Of a stretch of 55,116 nt of DNA, positions 39,829 through 48,296 are shown piece by piece. Origin of the DNA: Streptomyces sp. ISL-36 (lineage in GTDB: Bacteria; Actinomycetota; Actinomycetes; Streptomycetales; Streptomycetaceae). The stretch is from NCBI RefSeq assembly GCF_018614205.1, contig NZ_JAGGOS010000097.1, forward strand, positions 1 through 55,116, read 5' to 3'. A model generated the notes under the pieces. That model had not been told where the DNA came from. It worked only from the letters and a program-made list of their open reading frames with translations, and searched no databases. How positions within the stretch are numbered: the first letter of the stretch is position 1; the number at the start of each line of letters is the position of its first letter. Position numbers and translations under genes: made by a program.

Positions 39829-40470
39829 ATGAACGGAGACGGATGCATGGTTCGGAAGTCGTGGGAGTTTCCCTTCCTGGCTGAGCCGGCGGAAGTAGCC
39901 GCGCTTCGGCGCATTGTGAGGCTCCACTTGAAGGCCTGGGGGTTGCCGCGGCAGACAGAAGTAGCTCAGGTGTGTGTCAGCGAACTCGTCGCGAACGTCA
40001 TTCGGCATGTGGGTGTGGGGACGCCGACAGCGCTCCGTCTCTCCATGAGAGGCACGTACCTGCGCCTTGAAGTACGCGATCCTGACTCCCGGGCGCTGCC
40101 GACGTTGGTCGCGGTTGACCCTGACTCCGAGTCGGGACGCGGCATGGCGCTGGTGAACGCGATGGCGGACCGGTGGGGTGTCCTGCTCGGATCGGATCAC
40201 AAGGTGACGTGGTGCGAGATCGCGACCGATCTGTCCACGCCGAATGGGCATGCTGGCGGCGTCCGCGTCACGCGTGCGGAAGCGATGATCTGTCTCTACG
40301 GCGCGGTGGCGTCTCCGCGCGCGGTGAACGCAAGTCGGCTGAGCGGGGCCGTGGCCAAGGACGCCGCGATCGATGTGATCGTGGATCTCCTCCACTGGAT
40401 GGTTGCGCACGGCTTCGACGCTGATGACGTGCTGGATATGGCTCAGGCGCGATTCGAGTCAGGCGTATGA
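39829..40470 (+). CDS. Anti-sigma-like HATPase (ATP-binding) protein
   Basis: This 213-residue protein has a GHKL ATPase domain (N-box VSELVANVIRHV and a GRGMALVNAMADRWG lid/G-box) like RsbW/SpoIIAB-type serine kinases. The ~70-residue C-terminal extension is unlike the family (AVASPRAVNASRLSGAVAK). The ATG at 39829 has GGAGG with 8-base spacing. With the adjacent XRE and DUF397 genes it forms the trio typical of Streptomyces developmental-regulator clusters. Confidence 0.88.
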   Translation: MNGDGCMVRKSWEFPFLAEPAEVAALRRIVRLHLKAWGLPRQTEVAQVCVSELVANVIRHVGVGTPTALRLSMRGTYLRLEVRDPDSRALPTLVAVDPDSESGRGMALVNAMADRWGVLLGSDHKVTWCEIATDLSTPNGHAGGVRVTRAEAMICLYGAVASPRAVNASRLSGAVAKDAAIDVIVDLLHWMVAHGFDADDVLDMAQARFESGV

Positions 40471-40526
40471 GACGCATGCGTTGACGGGGTTAGGTGAGAT
40501 CCAGTGTGTGGCGGGCGTACCTGATC

Positions 40527-40532
40527 TAGATT
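40527..40532 (+). promoter_or_regulatory. -10 hexamer TAGATT for leaderless nuclease gene
   Basis: TAGATT ends 6 bases before the ATG at 40539, and no ribosome-binding site is present. Confidence 0.5.
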
Positions 40533-40538
40533 CTCCGC

Positions 40539-41651
40539 ATGGGGATTCGAGACATGCTCAGCGAGGTCGCGAGCACATACGACCGCACCGCCGGCTCGAC
40601 GCGTGACGTGAAGGGGCAGCAGGTGCTGCGAAGGGTGGCGAGTCGTACGGATCTCGCCCTTCCACCGGGCTTCAAGGCCAAGGGGCACGGGGGACAGACG
40701 ACTCCGGCGGCGACCCCGTGGATCGGGATCTTCGATGAGCGAGGGGAGAGGGATCCCAAGAAGGGGCTGTACCTCGCGTATATATTCAGCGCCGATCTGA
40801 AGAACGTGACCCTGACCCTGCAGCAGGGCATTACCTGGCTGGAGGATCGCCTGGGTAGGGGGGTCGCGCGGGAGGCACACCTGCGTCATCATGCGGCGCG
40901 CCTCCGCCGGGCCGTGAGGCGGCAAGAGCGGCAGGGATGGGGAGACGAGCCCGAACTCCGAGACAAGGCGGCTCGACCCCGGGCTTACGAGGCGGCCAGC
41001 GTGATCGCCAAGTCGTACGACACGGCCGCTCTGCCCAGTGATGTCGCGCTGATGGAGGACCTGCTCGTCGCCATAGAGTCACTGCGGCGGGCGGAGGAGG
41101 CCGACCGTGTCTGGTGGATGAGCGACGACGCGGATGCCCTTGAGATGTCCTACGTGCCGGGCGGCCACGCTCAGCCGGTAGCCGATCCGCTCGCGGGATT
41201 CCACCCAAAGAACAGCAGCGAGTACGTGGCGCAGATTACGGCCCGACAGCAGGTCAAGCAGCGAAATCACGAGAAGCTCATCGAAGACTTCGGCCACTAC
41301 GTCGCGCAGCGTGGATATTCCCCCATCACGCGAGGTCAGCATCCTAAAGACCTCGTGCTGCGGCGTTCCGGCGCCGAGGCAGAGATGGACGCCGAGTGGT
41401 TGATCGAAGCGAAGGTTGTTCGTAGTGGAAACCCGACGAAGGCGGTCCGTGAGGCTGTTGGGCAACTCTACGAGTACCGCCACTTTCTCTACGAGCGGCA
41501 GTGCGAACCCTTCCTCATAGGGCTCTTCTCCGAAGAGATCGGTGTCTACGCCCCGTACCTGGAGGAGCGCGGAATCGCCTCGATCTGGCGGGAAGGCGCC
41601 CGATGGGGCGGCTCCTCCATGGCACACGAATGGGGGCTCGCCTCGGCGTAG
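40539..41651 (+). CDS. McrB-type N-terminal domain fused to PD-(D/E)XK nuclease
   Basis: This is a 370-residue protein. Residues 1-180 resemble the MrcB/DUF3578 domain (TPWIGIFDERGERDPKKG, LYLAYIFSADLKNVTLTLQQGITWL), which in McrB recognises modified DNA. The C-terminal part has a RecB-like nuclease core: Asp271 in PKDLVLRR, Glu290-x-Lys292 in WLIEAKVV, and a QxxxY helix at Gln309-Tyr313 (GQLYEYRHF). No GTPase domain is present. A one-protein type IV-like restriction enzyme is the best guess. The N-terminal assignment is less certain than the nuclease motif. Confidence 0.78.
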   Translation: MGIRDMLSEVASTYDRTAGSTRDVKGQQVLRRVASRTDLALPPGFKAKGHGGQTTPAATPWIGIFDERGERDPKKGLYLAYIFSADLKNVTLTLQQGITWLEDRLGRGVAREAHLRHHAARLRRAVRRQERQGWGDEPELRDKAARPRAYEAASVIAKSYDTAALPSDVALMEDLLVAIESLRRAEEADRVWWMSDDADALEMSYVPGGHAQPVADPLAGFHPKNSSEYVAQITARQQVKQRNHEKLIEDFGHYVAQRGYSPITRGQHPKDLVLRRSGAEAEMDAEWLIEAKVVRSGNPTKAVREAVGQLYEYRHFLYERQCEPFLIGLFSEEIGVYAPYLEERGIASIWREGARWGGSSMAHEWGLASA

Positions 41652-41657
41652 TCCGCG

Positions 41658-42668
41658 TCACTCCTGGTCGCCCCCGTGGCACTCCCCGTACGTCCGTCCC
41701 GAGCCGCACCAGCACGCCGCGCCGCGGGGCGGGGGCCAAGGTGTGGCGCGGCCGCGGGCTGCCAGGGTGGTGGCGTATTGGGGGAGGAGGTCCGCGTTGG
41801 CCGGGGAGGAGGCCTCGGAGGCGGCGAAGGCCTCGTAGGAGGGGACCGTCGCCGGGACGATGCCGAGGTTGGGGGTGCCGGCCTGGGCCAGTTCGCGGAG
41901 GGAGGCCTCGATGTCCGTGAGGTGGGCGCGGTAGGTGGGGTACTCGGATTCGAGTTCCGGGTACGACGTCAGGAGCTCGTCCAGTTCCGCCTCCGGCCAG
42001 TGGAGGACCGCCACCGGGAAGGGGCGGGAGAGGGCCGTGCGGTAGGAGCCCAGTTCGCTGCGGAGACGGGTGATCTCGGCCTGGAGTTCCGCCGGGTCCG
42101 AGGAGCCCAGGGACCACAGGCGCTTCGGGTCGTGGAGCTCGTCCAGCGGCACGTCCGCCGTGTGGAGGGCGTCCGCCAGGGTGTCCCAGTCGTCGTGGGG
42201 GAGCGCCAGCAGTCTGCGGACCCGGTGGCGGGTCAGGAGCAGGGACTGCGTGGCGTGGGGGAGCGCCGTGTCCGAGGCCGTCGGTGCCAGGAGCCGTGCC
42301 GCCTCCGTGGCGATCGCCTCCGACAGCTCCAGCTCGTCATGGGATTCGAGGGTTTCCACCACGATCTCCCATGGCGCCGCCTCCGTGGGGGCCGCCGCCC
42401 GGACGCCGTCGATGATCGCCCTCGCCTCGGCCTCGTGGCCGTACTCCCAGAGGTTCGCCGCCTTCAGCGCACGGATCAGGGGAGAGTCGACGGGGGACGA
42501 CGAGAGCAGCGTGTCGTACAGCTGCGTCGCGCGGGCGCGGTCGCCCGACAGTTCCAGGTGAGCCGCGGCCTGGAGGAGCAGCGGCTCCTGGTCCTCGGGG
42601 TACTGCGCGGCGGTGCGCAGCAGGCGCTCGGCTTCGGTGGTGTGGTCGGCAGGCGTGTCGGGGCGCAT
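41658..42668 (-). CDS. TPR-like protein with C-terminal SEC-C zinc motif
   Basis: From the ATG at 42668 the protein has 336 residues (GTG 42677 would add three). Helical repeat-like segments fill the first ~150 residues (EAERLLRTAAQYPEDQEPLLLQAAAHLELSGDRARATQLYDTLL). An SEC-C motif, CWCGSGRTYGECHG, lies near the C-terminus and should bind zinc with three cysteines and a histidine. Such proteins are widespread and uncharacterised. It converges on the nuclease gene with a 6-base gap. Confidence 0.87.
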   Translation of the reverse strand: MRPDTPADHTTEAERLLRTAAQYPEDQEPLLLQAAAHLELSGDRARATQLYDTLLSSSPVDSPLIRALKAANLWEYGHEAEARAIIDGVRAAAPTEAAPWEIVVETLESHDELELSEAIATEAARLLAPTASDTALPHATQSLLLTRHRVRRLLALPHDDWDTLADALHTADVPLDELHDPKRLWSLGSSDPAELQAEITRLRSELGSYRTALSRPFPVAVLHWPEAELDELLTSYPELESEYPTYRAHLTDIEASLRELAQAGTPNLGIVPATVPSYEAFAASEASSPANADLLPQYATTLAARGRATPWPPPRGAACWCGSGRTYGECHGGDQE

Positions 42669-42718
42669 GCCGACCACCGTACTGCTGTACGGCCCTGGAG
42701 AGTTGGCTCGTCAGCGCT

Positions 42719-42724
42719 TATCGT
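42719..42724 (+). promoter_or_regulatory. -10 hexamer TATCGT for leaderless sortase gene
   Basis: TATCGT ends 7 bases before the GTG at 42732. There is no ribosome-binding site. Confidence 0.4.
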
Positions 42725-42731
42725 GCCCCGC

Positions 42732-43520
42732 GTGCGGGACAGGGTGCCGGTCGTCGTTCAGGCGCGCGGGGTGCGGAGCGTACCCGCCCGCGTCCTCTGG
42801 GCCTGCGCCGAGACCGTCGTCACCTGCGGTGTCGTCCTTCTTCTCCTCGTCGTGCACCAGCTCTGGTGGACGAACCAGCAGGCCCGCGCCGAGGCCACGG
42901 AGCAGGTGCGTGTCCTGGAGCGGGAGTGGGAGGGATCACCCGAGCCCGAGCCCGATCCCCAGGCCGAGCCCCCACCCCAGGGGGAGGCAGGGTCCGGGAC
43001 CACCATGGACCCCTCGGCCGCCGATCCCACGGTCGAGCCGGATGCCGTCCCCGAGGCCCCCGCCCCTCCCGTGTCCCGAGCGACCTACGCCGTCCTGCGC
43101 ATCCCGCGCATCGGCCTCACCGCCCCCATCGCCCGCGGCGTGGGCAAGCGGTCCGTCCTCGACAAGGGGTACGTCGGGCACTACCCCCGTACCGCCGCGC
43201 CGGGGCGTCCCGGGAACTTCGCGCTCGCCGGGCATCGCAACACCCACGGCGAGCCCTTCCGGTACATCAACCGGCTCCGGGTCGGGGACGAGATCACCGT
43301 ACGGACCAGGGACCGGGAGTACGTCTACCGCGTCGACCAGGTCCTGCCGCGGACGGCCCCCCGTGACACCGGCGTCATCGCGTCCGTCCCGCGTTCCCTC
43401 GTCAAGCCCTCCTACGGGTACTCCTCGCCCGGCTCCTACCTCACCCTGACGACGTGTACGCCCGAGTTCAGTTCCGCCTACCGGCTGATCGTGTGGGCGA
43501 AGCTCGTTCCGTCGGAGTGA
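42732..43520 (+). CDS. Class E sortase
   Basis: This 262-residue sortase has one N-terminal membrane helix (about residues 20-40), an acidic Pro-rich linker, and the catalytic domain with His168 (LAGHRNTHG), Cys242 (TLTTCTPEF) and Arg251 (SSAYRLIVWA). Streptomyces class E sortases attach LAxTG proteins to peptidoglycan. A matching LAVTG protein is encoded about 7 kb downstream. GTG 42732 is favoured because it follows a -10-like hexamer; GTG 42723 and 42741 are alternatives. The 3' end overlaps the convergent MFS gene by 43 bases. Confidence 0.92.
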   Translation: MRDRVPVVVQARGVRSVPARVLWACAETVVTCGVVLLLLVVHQLWWTNQQARAEATEQVRVLEREWEGSPEPEPDPQAEPPPQGEAGSGTTMDPSAADPTVEPDAVPEAPAPPVSRATYAVLRIPRIGLTAPIARGVGKRSVLDKGYVGHYPRTAAPGRPGNFALAGHRNTHGEPFRYINRLRVGDEITVRTRDREYVYRVDQVLPRTAPRDTGVIASVPRSLVKPSYGYSSPGSYLTLTTCTPEFSSAYRLIVWAKLVPSE

Positions 43521-44896
43521 TCGGACCGTACGCGGGCCGCGCCCAAGGTGACCGCCGCCCCCGCCAGCCCCAGTGCCGCCGACACCACCAGCGCCGTGTC
43601 CGGGCCCGCCGGCGACAGCGCGAGCGTCAGAGCGACGCCGGCCGCCGAACCGATGTAGCGGGCGGTGTTGTTGGCTCCGGACCCCATCGCGGCCCGTTCC
43701 GGCGGTACGGAGTCGACGGCGAGGCGCGGCAGAGCGGCGTTCAGGAGGCCGCTGCCGGCGCCCGACACGAACAGGCCCGGCAGGAGGCGAGGCCAGGAGC
43801 CGTCCCCGTCCAGGGCGCCGAGGAGTCCGAGGACGCCCGCCGTGGAGAGCGCGAAGCCGACGGCCAGCTGGTGGTGCGCCGCCAGCCGGCCCGCGAGTCG
43901 GCGGGCCTGGAGCGCCACGAGGAACGCCGTGCCCGACCAGAGGACGAACATCCACGCCGCTCCCAGCGGTGACATCCCCATTCCGCGCTGGAGGAGCGCT
44001 GGCAGGCAGCTGAACAGGCCGATCACCGCGAGGCCGGTGAACAGCGCCCCGGAGGTGGCCGCCAGGAACGCCGGGCGGCGCAGGAGCGCGAGGTCGATCA
44101 TCGGGGTACGGCTCCGGCGCTCGACGGCCACGAAGACCGCGGTGAAGGCGGCCGCGCCGAGCAGCAGGAGGCCGACGGGGACGCGCAGCCAGCCGTCCCG
44201 GCCCAGGGTGAGCGCGGTGAGCAGGGCGGCGAGCGCCAGGCCGAGGGCGAGTGCCCCGGCGACGTCGGGCCGGCCGCCGCGCGGTGCGCGGGATTCGGTG
44301 AGGGTACGGGTGCCCAGCGCGGCGACCATCAGGGCGGCCACCGCCAGCACGTCGTACGCGAGGCGCCAGTCGATCAGGCTCAGCGCGCCCGCGAGCAGCG
44401 GGCCCAGTGCGATGCCCGCGCTCACGAACGCCCCCCAGACGCCCGTCGCCCTGATCCGGTCCGGGCCGGAGGGGAAGGCGTGGGCCAGTAGGCCCAGGCT
44501 GCCCGCCAGGACGGCCGCGCTCGCCGCCCCCTGGGCGACGCGGGCGAGGGTGAAGGTGAGTGTGGAGGTCGCGAACGCGCCGAGGCCGGTGGTGAGGCCG
44601 AGCGCCAGGGTGCCGAGGAGGAAGACCCGGCGCCTGCCGTGGTCGTCGGCGAGGCTGCCGGCGATCAGGAGGAGGACGGCGAGGCCGAGCGGGGTGCCGT
44701 TGAGCAGCCACGCCTGCGCCGAGGCCGGGGTGGCGAAGGACGCCGCCATGTCCGGGAGGGTGAGCATCGGGGCGGTGTAGTTCATCAGCGTGACCGCGGT
44801 GGCGGCGCTGGTCACCGCGAGCGTGGCGGTGGGGCGCCGGACCGTCGCGGGCGGCCGGGCGCCGACGGCGGTGGGGGCGGGGGAGCGCGGGGGCAT
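43478..44896 (-). CDS. MFS transporter (drug exporter type)
   Basis: This 472-residue transporter of the DHA2-like group has about 12-14 membrane segments. Motif A is GSLADDHGRRRVFLLG, motif C-like glycines lie in SAGIALGPLLAGAL, and an early segment reads LMNYTAPMLTLPDMAASF. It is divergent from an HxlR-type regulator with two shared operators, so expression is probably induced by a substrate sensed by that regulator. The ATG at 44896 has a GAAGGGG site. No substrate is assigned. Confidence 0.92.
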   Translation of the reverse strand: MPPRSPAPTAVGARPPATVRRPTATLAVTSAATAVTLMNYTAPMLTLPDMAASFATPASAQAWLLNGTPLGLAVLLLIAGSLADDHGRRRVFLLGTLALGLTTGLGAFATSTLTFTLARVAQGAASAAVLAGSLGLLAHAFPSGPDRIRATGVWGAFVSAGIALGPLLAGALSLIDWRLAYDVLAVAALMVAALGTRTLTESRAPRGGRPDVAGALALGLALAALLTALTLGRDGWLRVPVGLLLLGAAAFTAVFVAVERRSRTPMIDLALLRRPAFLAATSGALFTGLAVIGLFSCLPALLQRGMGMSPLGAAWMFVLWSGTAFLVALQARRLAGRLAAHHQLAVGFALSTAGVLGLLGALDGDGSWPRLLPGLFVSGAGSGLLNAALPRLAVDSVPPERAAMGSGANNTARYIGSAAGVALTLALSPAGPDTALVVSAALGLAGAAVTLGAARVRSDHSDGTSFAHTISR

Positions 44897-44952
44897 GGCG
44901 GGAGACCCCTTCCGTCGGGCCGTCGGGGAGGCAGGCCGCCCACCCTACGGTT

Positions 44953-45010
44953 GGTTCGTTCATTGAACCTTGCTGCTGGACGCTAGCACCGTTGGTTCGG
45001 TGAATGAACC
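44953..45010. promoter_or_regulatory. Two GGTTC-N7-GAACC operators between MFS and HxlR genes
   Basis: Inverted repeats at 44953-44969 and 44994-45010 have identical arms and 7-base centres, 41 bases apart (close to four helical turns). They occupy the divergent promoter and are likely HxlR-regulator sites. Confidence 0.75.
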
Positions 45011-45031
45011 ATGTACGCGTAAAGTGGCTCC

Positions 45032-45601
45032 ATGGCCCTCGGTAAGGACTACGCGGCGCAGCAGTGCTCCATCGCCCGCGCCCTCGAAGTCGTCGGCGAA
45101 CGCTGGACGCTGCTCGTGGTCCGTGACGCCTTCTACGGTGTGCGGCGCTACAGCGACTTCCTCGTCCACCTCGGCGCCCCGCGCGCGGTCCTCGCCTCCC
45201 GGCTCCAGGCGCTCGTGGAGGCCGGCGTCCTGGACAGGCGCCGCTACCGGGAGTCGCCGCCGCGCGAGGAGTACGTCCTGACCGAGCGGGGCCTCGCCCT
45301 CTGGCCCGTCCTGCGCTCCCTCGGGCTCTGGGGGCGCGACCAGGTCCCGGGCGCCCTGCCCGTACGCCACTTCCACCACGCCGACTGCGGCACCGAACTC
45401 GGCCCGTACGGCGAGTGCCCCGCCTGCCGCGTCCCCGTACCGCCCGCCGAGGTCGAGATGCGTCCCGGAGCCGGACTCGATCCGGACCCGGCCGATCCGG
45501 TCAGCCGCGCCCTGCTCCAGCCCCGCCGGCTCCTAGCCCCCCTCGCCCCGCCCCCGGCTCCCTCCGCTCCCCTCGTCCCTTCCGAAAGTGATCGTGTATA
45601 A
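45032..45601 (+). CDS. HxlR-family transcriptional regulator
   Basis: This 189-residue winged-helix regulator has the HxlR hallmark CSIARALEVVGERWTLLVVRD at residues 11-31 and RRYSDFLVHLGAPRAVLASRL as recognition region. After the ~110-residue domain comes an extension with Cys/His pairs (HHADCGTELGPYGECPACR) that may bind a metal, and a Pro/Ala-rich tail. It is divergent from the MFS exporter. Confidence 0.93.
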   Translation: MALGKDYAAQQCSIARALEVVGERWTLLVVRDAFYGVRRYSDFLVHLGAPRAVLASRLQALVEAGVLDRRRYRESPPREEYVLTERGLALWPVLRSLGLWGRDQVPGALPVRHFHHADCGTELGPYGECPACRVPVPPAEVEMRPGAGLDPDPADPVSRALLQPRRLLAPLAPPPAPSAPLVPSESDRV

Positions 45602-45639
45602 CGGCGGAGAGGGTTCAAGTGACGTGTGAAGGGGGCGAG

Positions 45640-45933
45640 ATGGGCAGGCACCTGTTCCTGCGTGTGATCTCCCCGCTCCTCTTCCTCCTCGCCGTCGCCG
45701 AGCTGCTTCTCTCCGACGGCGCGAGCGTCTCCGCCGCCGTCGCCCTCGCCGCGGCCACCGCCGTCTGCGCCCTGATCGGCGCCCCGGCGCCCGCCTCCGT
45801 ACCCCCGACCCGGGTACGCACCGCCCTGCGCGACCGCGAGCAACGCACCGCCTTTCTGCCGCAGCGCGACCCCGACGCCGCAGGCCGCAGCAGGCCCCGA
45901 GCACCCGGCCGTCCCCTCCCGACGGCCGCGTAG
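45640..45933 (+). CDS. Small membrane protein upstream of YidC
   Basis: This 97-residue protein starts at the ATG at 45640 with a GGGGG site (GTG 45619 is an alternative). Two membrane helices (LFLRVISPLLFLLAVAELLL and VSAAVALAAATAVCALIGA) are followed by an Arg-rich soluble tail. It precedes the YidC paralogue by 86 bases, a pairing seen in Streptomyces (DUF6412-like). Function is unknown. Confidence 0.75.
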   Translation: MGRHLFLRVISPLLFLLAVAELLLSDGASVSAAVALAAATAVCALIGAPAPASVPPTRVRTALRDREQRTAFLPQRDPDAAGRSRPRAPGRPLPTAA

Positions 45934-46019
45934 GGCATACCCGACACCCGCGTGCCCCGCGGTTCCGTCATGCCGACCTTCTTCGTTCCGGCACGACGAG
46001 ACCCCTCGGAGGGCTCCCC

Positions 46020-46696
46020 ATGTCCGTTTTCGCCACCCTGGTCGAGCAACTCGCCGACCTGCTCCAGCCGCTGTTCGCCACCGCCGCGACCGCCGCCGCG
46101 ATCGTCCTCTTCACGGCGCTCGTCCGGCTCGCGATCCACCCCCTCTCGCGGGCCGCCTTCCGCGGCCAGCAGGCCCGTACGCGCATCGCTCCCCAGCTCG
46201 CGGAGGTGCGCGCGAAGCACGCCGAGAACCCCGAGCGGCTGCGCGAGGAGGTCATGGAGCTGCACGCCCGCGAGAAGGTCTCGCCGTTCTCCGGGATCCT
46301 GCCCAGCCTGCTCCAGCTCCCCGCGTTCCTGCTGATGTACCACCTCTTCGCCGGCGACCGGATGGCCGGACACAGCCTCTTCGCCGCCCCGCTCGGCGAC
46401 CGGTGGGCCGACGCGCTCACCGACGGCGGCCCCTTCGGCCCCGCCGGACTCGTGTACCTGGCGCTGTTCGCGTTCGTCGCCGTCGTCGCCACGTACAGCT
46501 ACCGGCGTACGAAGCGCCAGATGGCCGAGAGCGCGGCGGCCCTCCCTCAGGGGCCGGGCGCGGGTGCCCTCGCGAAGGTCATGCCGCTGTTCGCGTTCGG
46601 CACGCTCGTCACCGTCGCGGTGGTCCCGCTCGCCGCCGCTCTCTACATCTCACCAGCACCACCTGGACCGTCGCGGAGCGCGCCCTGCTGCTCTGA
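46020..46696 (+). pseudogene. YidC/Oxa1 insertase paralogue with a 3' frameshift
   Basis: The frame from ATG 46020 encodes a short YidC paralogue: a first TM helix (TAAAIVLFTALVRLAIHPLSR), a charged hairpin loop, then PSLLQLPAFLLMYHLFAG and further TM helices to VAVVPLAAALYIS. The expected tail TSTTWTVAERALLL and its stop (46652-46696) lie in another frame. One base is missing at about 46650-46652. Read without correction, translation runs out of frame to 46862 with a basic, Pro-rich tail and overlaps the next gene. The insertase core is complete, so some function may remain. A sequencing error is possible. Confidence 0.75.
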
Positions 46697-46858
46697 GCTA
46701 CCGCCGAGTAAGGGTCCAGGTTGTGAACGGGGTATTGCAGAGTGGTCGGTTCTCTTGGAGGATCGACCAACCCTCCGATATCTCCGATGGCCGCACTCCA
46801 TCGGCCGGGGCTCACCGGGGCCCGCCCCCGGGCCCACCTCGACCACAGGGAGAAGACC

Positions 46859-47716
46859 ATGAAGCTGCTGCGTGTCGGGCCGACGGGCGCCGAGCGTCCG
46901 GCCCTGCTCGACCAGGACGGAACACTGCGGGACCTGTCCGCGCTGGTCGACGACATCGACGGAGGGCTGCTCGCCGACGCGGCCGCACTCGACCGGATTC
47001 GGGCCGCCCTCGCCGCCGGCGTGCTGCCAGCGCTCGACGCGACGGGGCTGCGGGTCGGCCCGCCGGTCGGCCGGATCGGCAAGGTCGTGTGCATCGGGCT
47101 GAACTACCACGGTCACGCGGCGGAGACCGGAGCGGCGACCCCGGCCGAGCCGGTCGTCTTCCTCAAAGCCGCCGACACCGTCGTGGGCCCCGACGACACC
47201 GTGCTCGTACCGCGCCGCAGCACCAAGACGGACTGGGAGGTCGAGCTGGCGATCGTCATCGGCCGTACCGCCCGCTACCTGGAGACCGACGAACAGGCCC
47301 TCGCCCACGTCGCCGGCTACGCGGTGGCCCACGACGTCTCCGAGCGCGAGTTCCAGATCGAGCGCGGTGGCACCTGGGACAAGGGCAAGAACTGCGAGAC
47401 CTTCAACCCGCTCGGCCCGTGGCTCGTCACGGCCGACGAGGTGCCCGACCCGCAGGCGCTGTCGCTCAAGCTCTGGGTCAACGGCGAGCTGAAGCAGGAC
47501 GGGAACACCTCGGACCAGATCTTCCCGGTCGCGGAGGTCGTGCGGTACGTCAGCCAGTTCATGACCCTGCACCCCGGCGACATCATCAACACCGGTACGC
47601 CGGCGGGCGTGGCGATGGGGCAGCCGGAGCCGAAGCCGTACCTGCGCGCCGGCGACGTGGTGGAGCTGGAGATCGAGGGCCTCGGCCGCCAGCGTCAGGA
47701 GCTCAAGGACGCCTGA
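46859..47716 (+). CDS. Fumarylacetoacetate hydrolase family protein
   Basis: This 285-residue enzyme has an FAH C-terminal domain. Metal ligands are seen in DWEVELAIVIG (Glu pair), and VAHDVSEREFQIERGGTWDKGKNCETFNPLGPWLV, TGTPAGVAMG and the early CIGLNYHGHAAE are typical of the acylpyruvase/2-hydroxyhepta-2,4-diene-1,7-dioate group. The ATG at 46859 has a GGGAG site. It probably acts on a dicarboxylic ring-cleavage or sugar-derived ketoacid. It overlaps the convergent heme-degrading-domain gene by 14 bases. Confidence 0.93.
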   Translation: MKLLRVGPTGAERPALLDQDGTLRDLSALVDDIDGGLLADAAALDRIRAALAAGVLPALDATGLRVGPPVGRIGKVVCIGLNYHGHAAETGAATPAEPVVFLKAADTVVGPDDTVLVPRRSTKTDWEVELAIVIGRTARYLETDEQALAHVAGYAVAHDVSEREFQIERGGTWDKGKNCETFNPLGPWLVTADEVPDPQALSLKLWVNGELKQDGNTSDQIFPVAEVVRYVSQFMTLHPGDIINTGTPAGVAMGQPEPKPYLRAGDVVELEIEGLGRQRQELKDA

Positions 47717-48296
47717 CGGCGCCCGGGGCGTCCTTCAGTCGCTCCAGCGCCTCGACCACCAGCGCGTGGTCCTCGGCCTGCGGCAGCCCCGAGACGGTGA
47801 CCGAGCCGATCACCCCCGCGCCCTCGACCGCGACCGGGAACGAACCGCCGTGAGCGGCGTACCGGTCGGGGTCCAGGCGCGAGGACCGCTCGAACGTCGT
47901 CCCCTTGGCGCGGAAGCGCGTGCCGACGAGGAACGAGCTCTCGCCGTACCGCTCGACGACTCGCCGCTTGCGGTCGATCCAGGCGTCGTTGTCCGCGCTC
48001 GACCCCGGCAGCGCGCAGTGGAAGAGCTGCTGCGCGCCGCGCCGGATGTCGATGGCCACGGGCGCGCTCCGCTCGCGCGCCAGGCAGACGAGGAGGGTAC
48101 CGAGCGTCCAGGCGTCGTCGTACGTGAAGTGGGGGAGGACCAGGCGGGCTTCCTGGGCCTCGAGTTCGGAGATCATCTCGGCGGCCCGGGAGGTCTCGGC
48201 GACCTGGGAGACCTCGGTGGGCTGCGGGGTCTGCGGGGTCTGCGGGGTCTGCGTGGTCTGCGCGGTCGCGGCGCTCTCGGGGGTCTCGGCGCTCAC
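47703..48296 (-). CDS. Heme-degrading-domain (UPF0303/DUF336) protein
   Basis: The 197-residue form begins at GTG 48296, which overlaps the upstream oxidoreductase stop (GTGA). The first 40 residues are low complexity, with a TPQ repeat (CTGCGGGGT units at about 48231-48256). The conserved UPF0303 region starts at ATG 48176 (ISELEAQEARLVLPHFTYDDAWTLG) and ends HGGSFPVAVEGAGVIGSVTVSGLPQAEDH. The GlcG/HbpS-like domain can bind heme or small molecules. Either start is plausible. Confidence 0.85.
   Translation of the reverse strand: MSAETPESAATAQTTQTPQTPQTPQPTEVSQVAETSRAAEMISELEAQEARLVLPHFTYDDAWTLGTLLVCLARERSAPVAIDIRRGAQQLFHCALPGSSADNDAWIDRKRRVVERYGESSFLVGTRFRAKGTTFERSSRLDPDRYAAHGGSFPVAVEGAGVIGSVTVSGLPQAEDHALVVEALERLKDAPGAVRRP

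Noticed and set aside
33157..41651. Island bounded by a tRNA attachment site with an integrase
   Set aside because: No integrase, direct-repeat boundary or tRNA was found near either edge, so the mode of acquisition is unknown.
46700..46860. A tRNA or regulatory RNA before the FAH gene
   Set aside because: An inverted GGTCG/CGACC pair is present, but no cloverleaf or conserved RNA motif can be formed.
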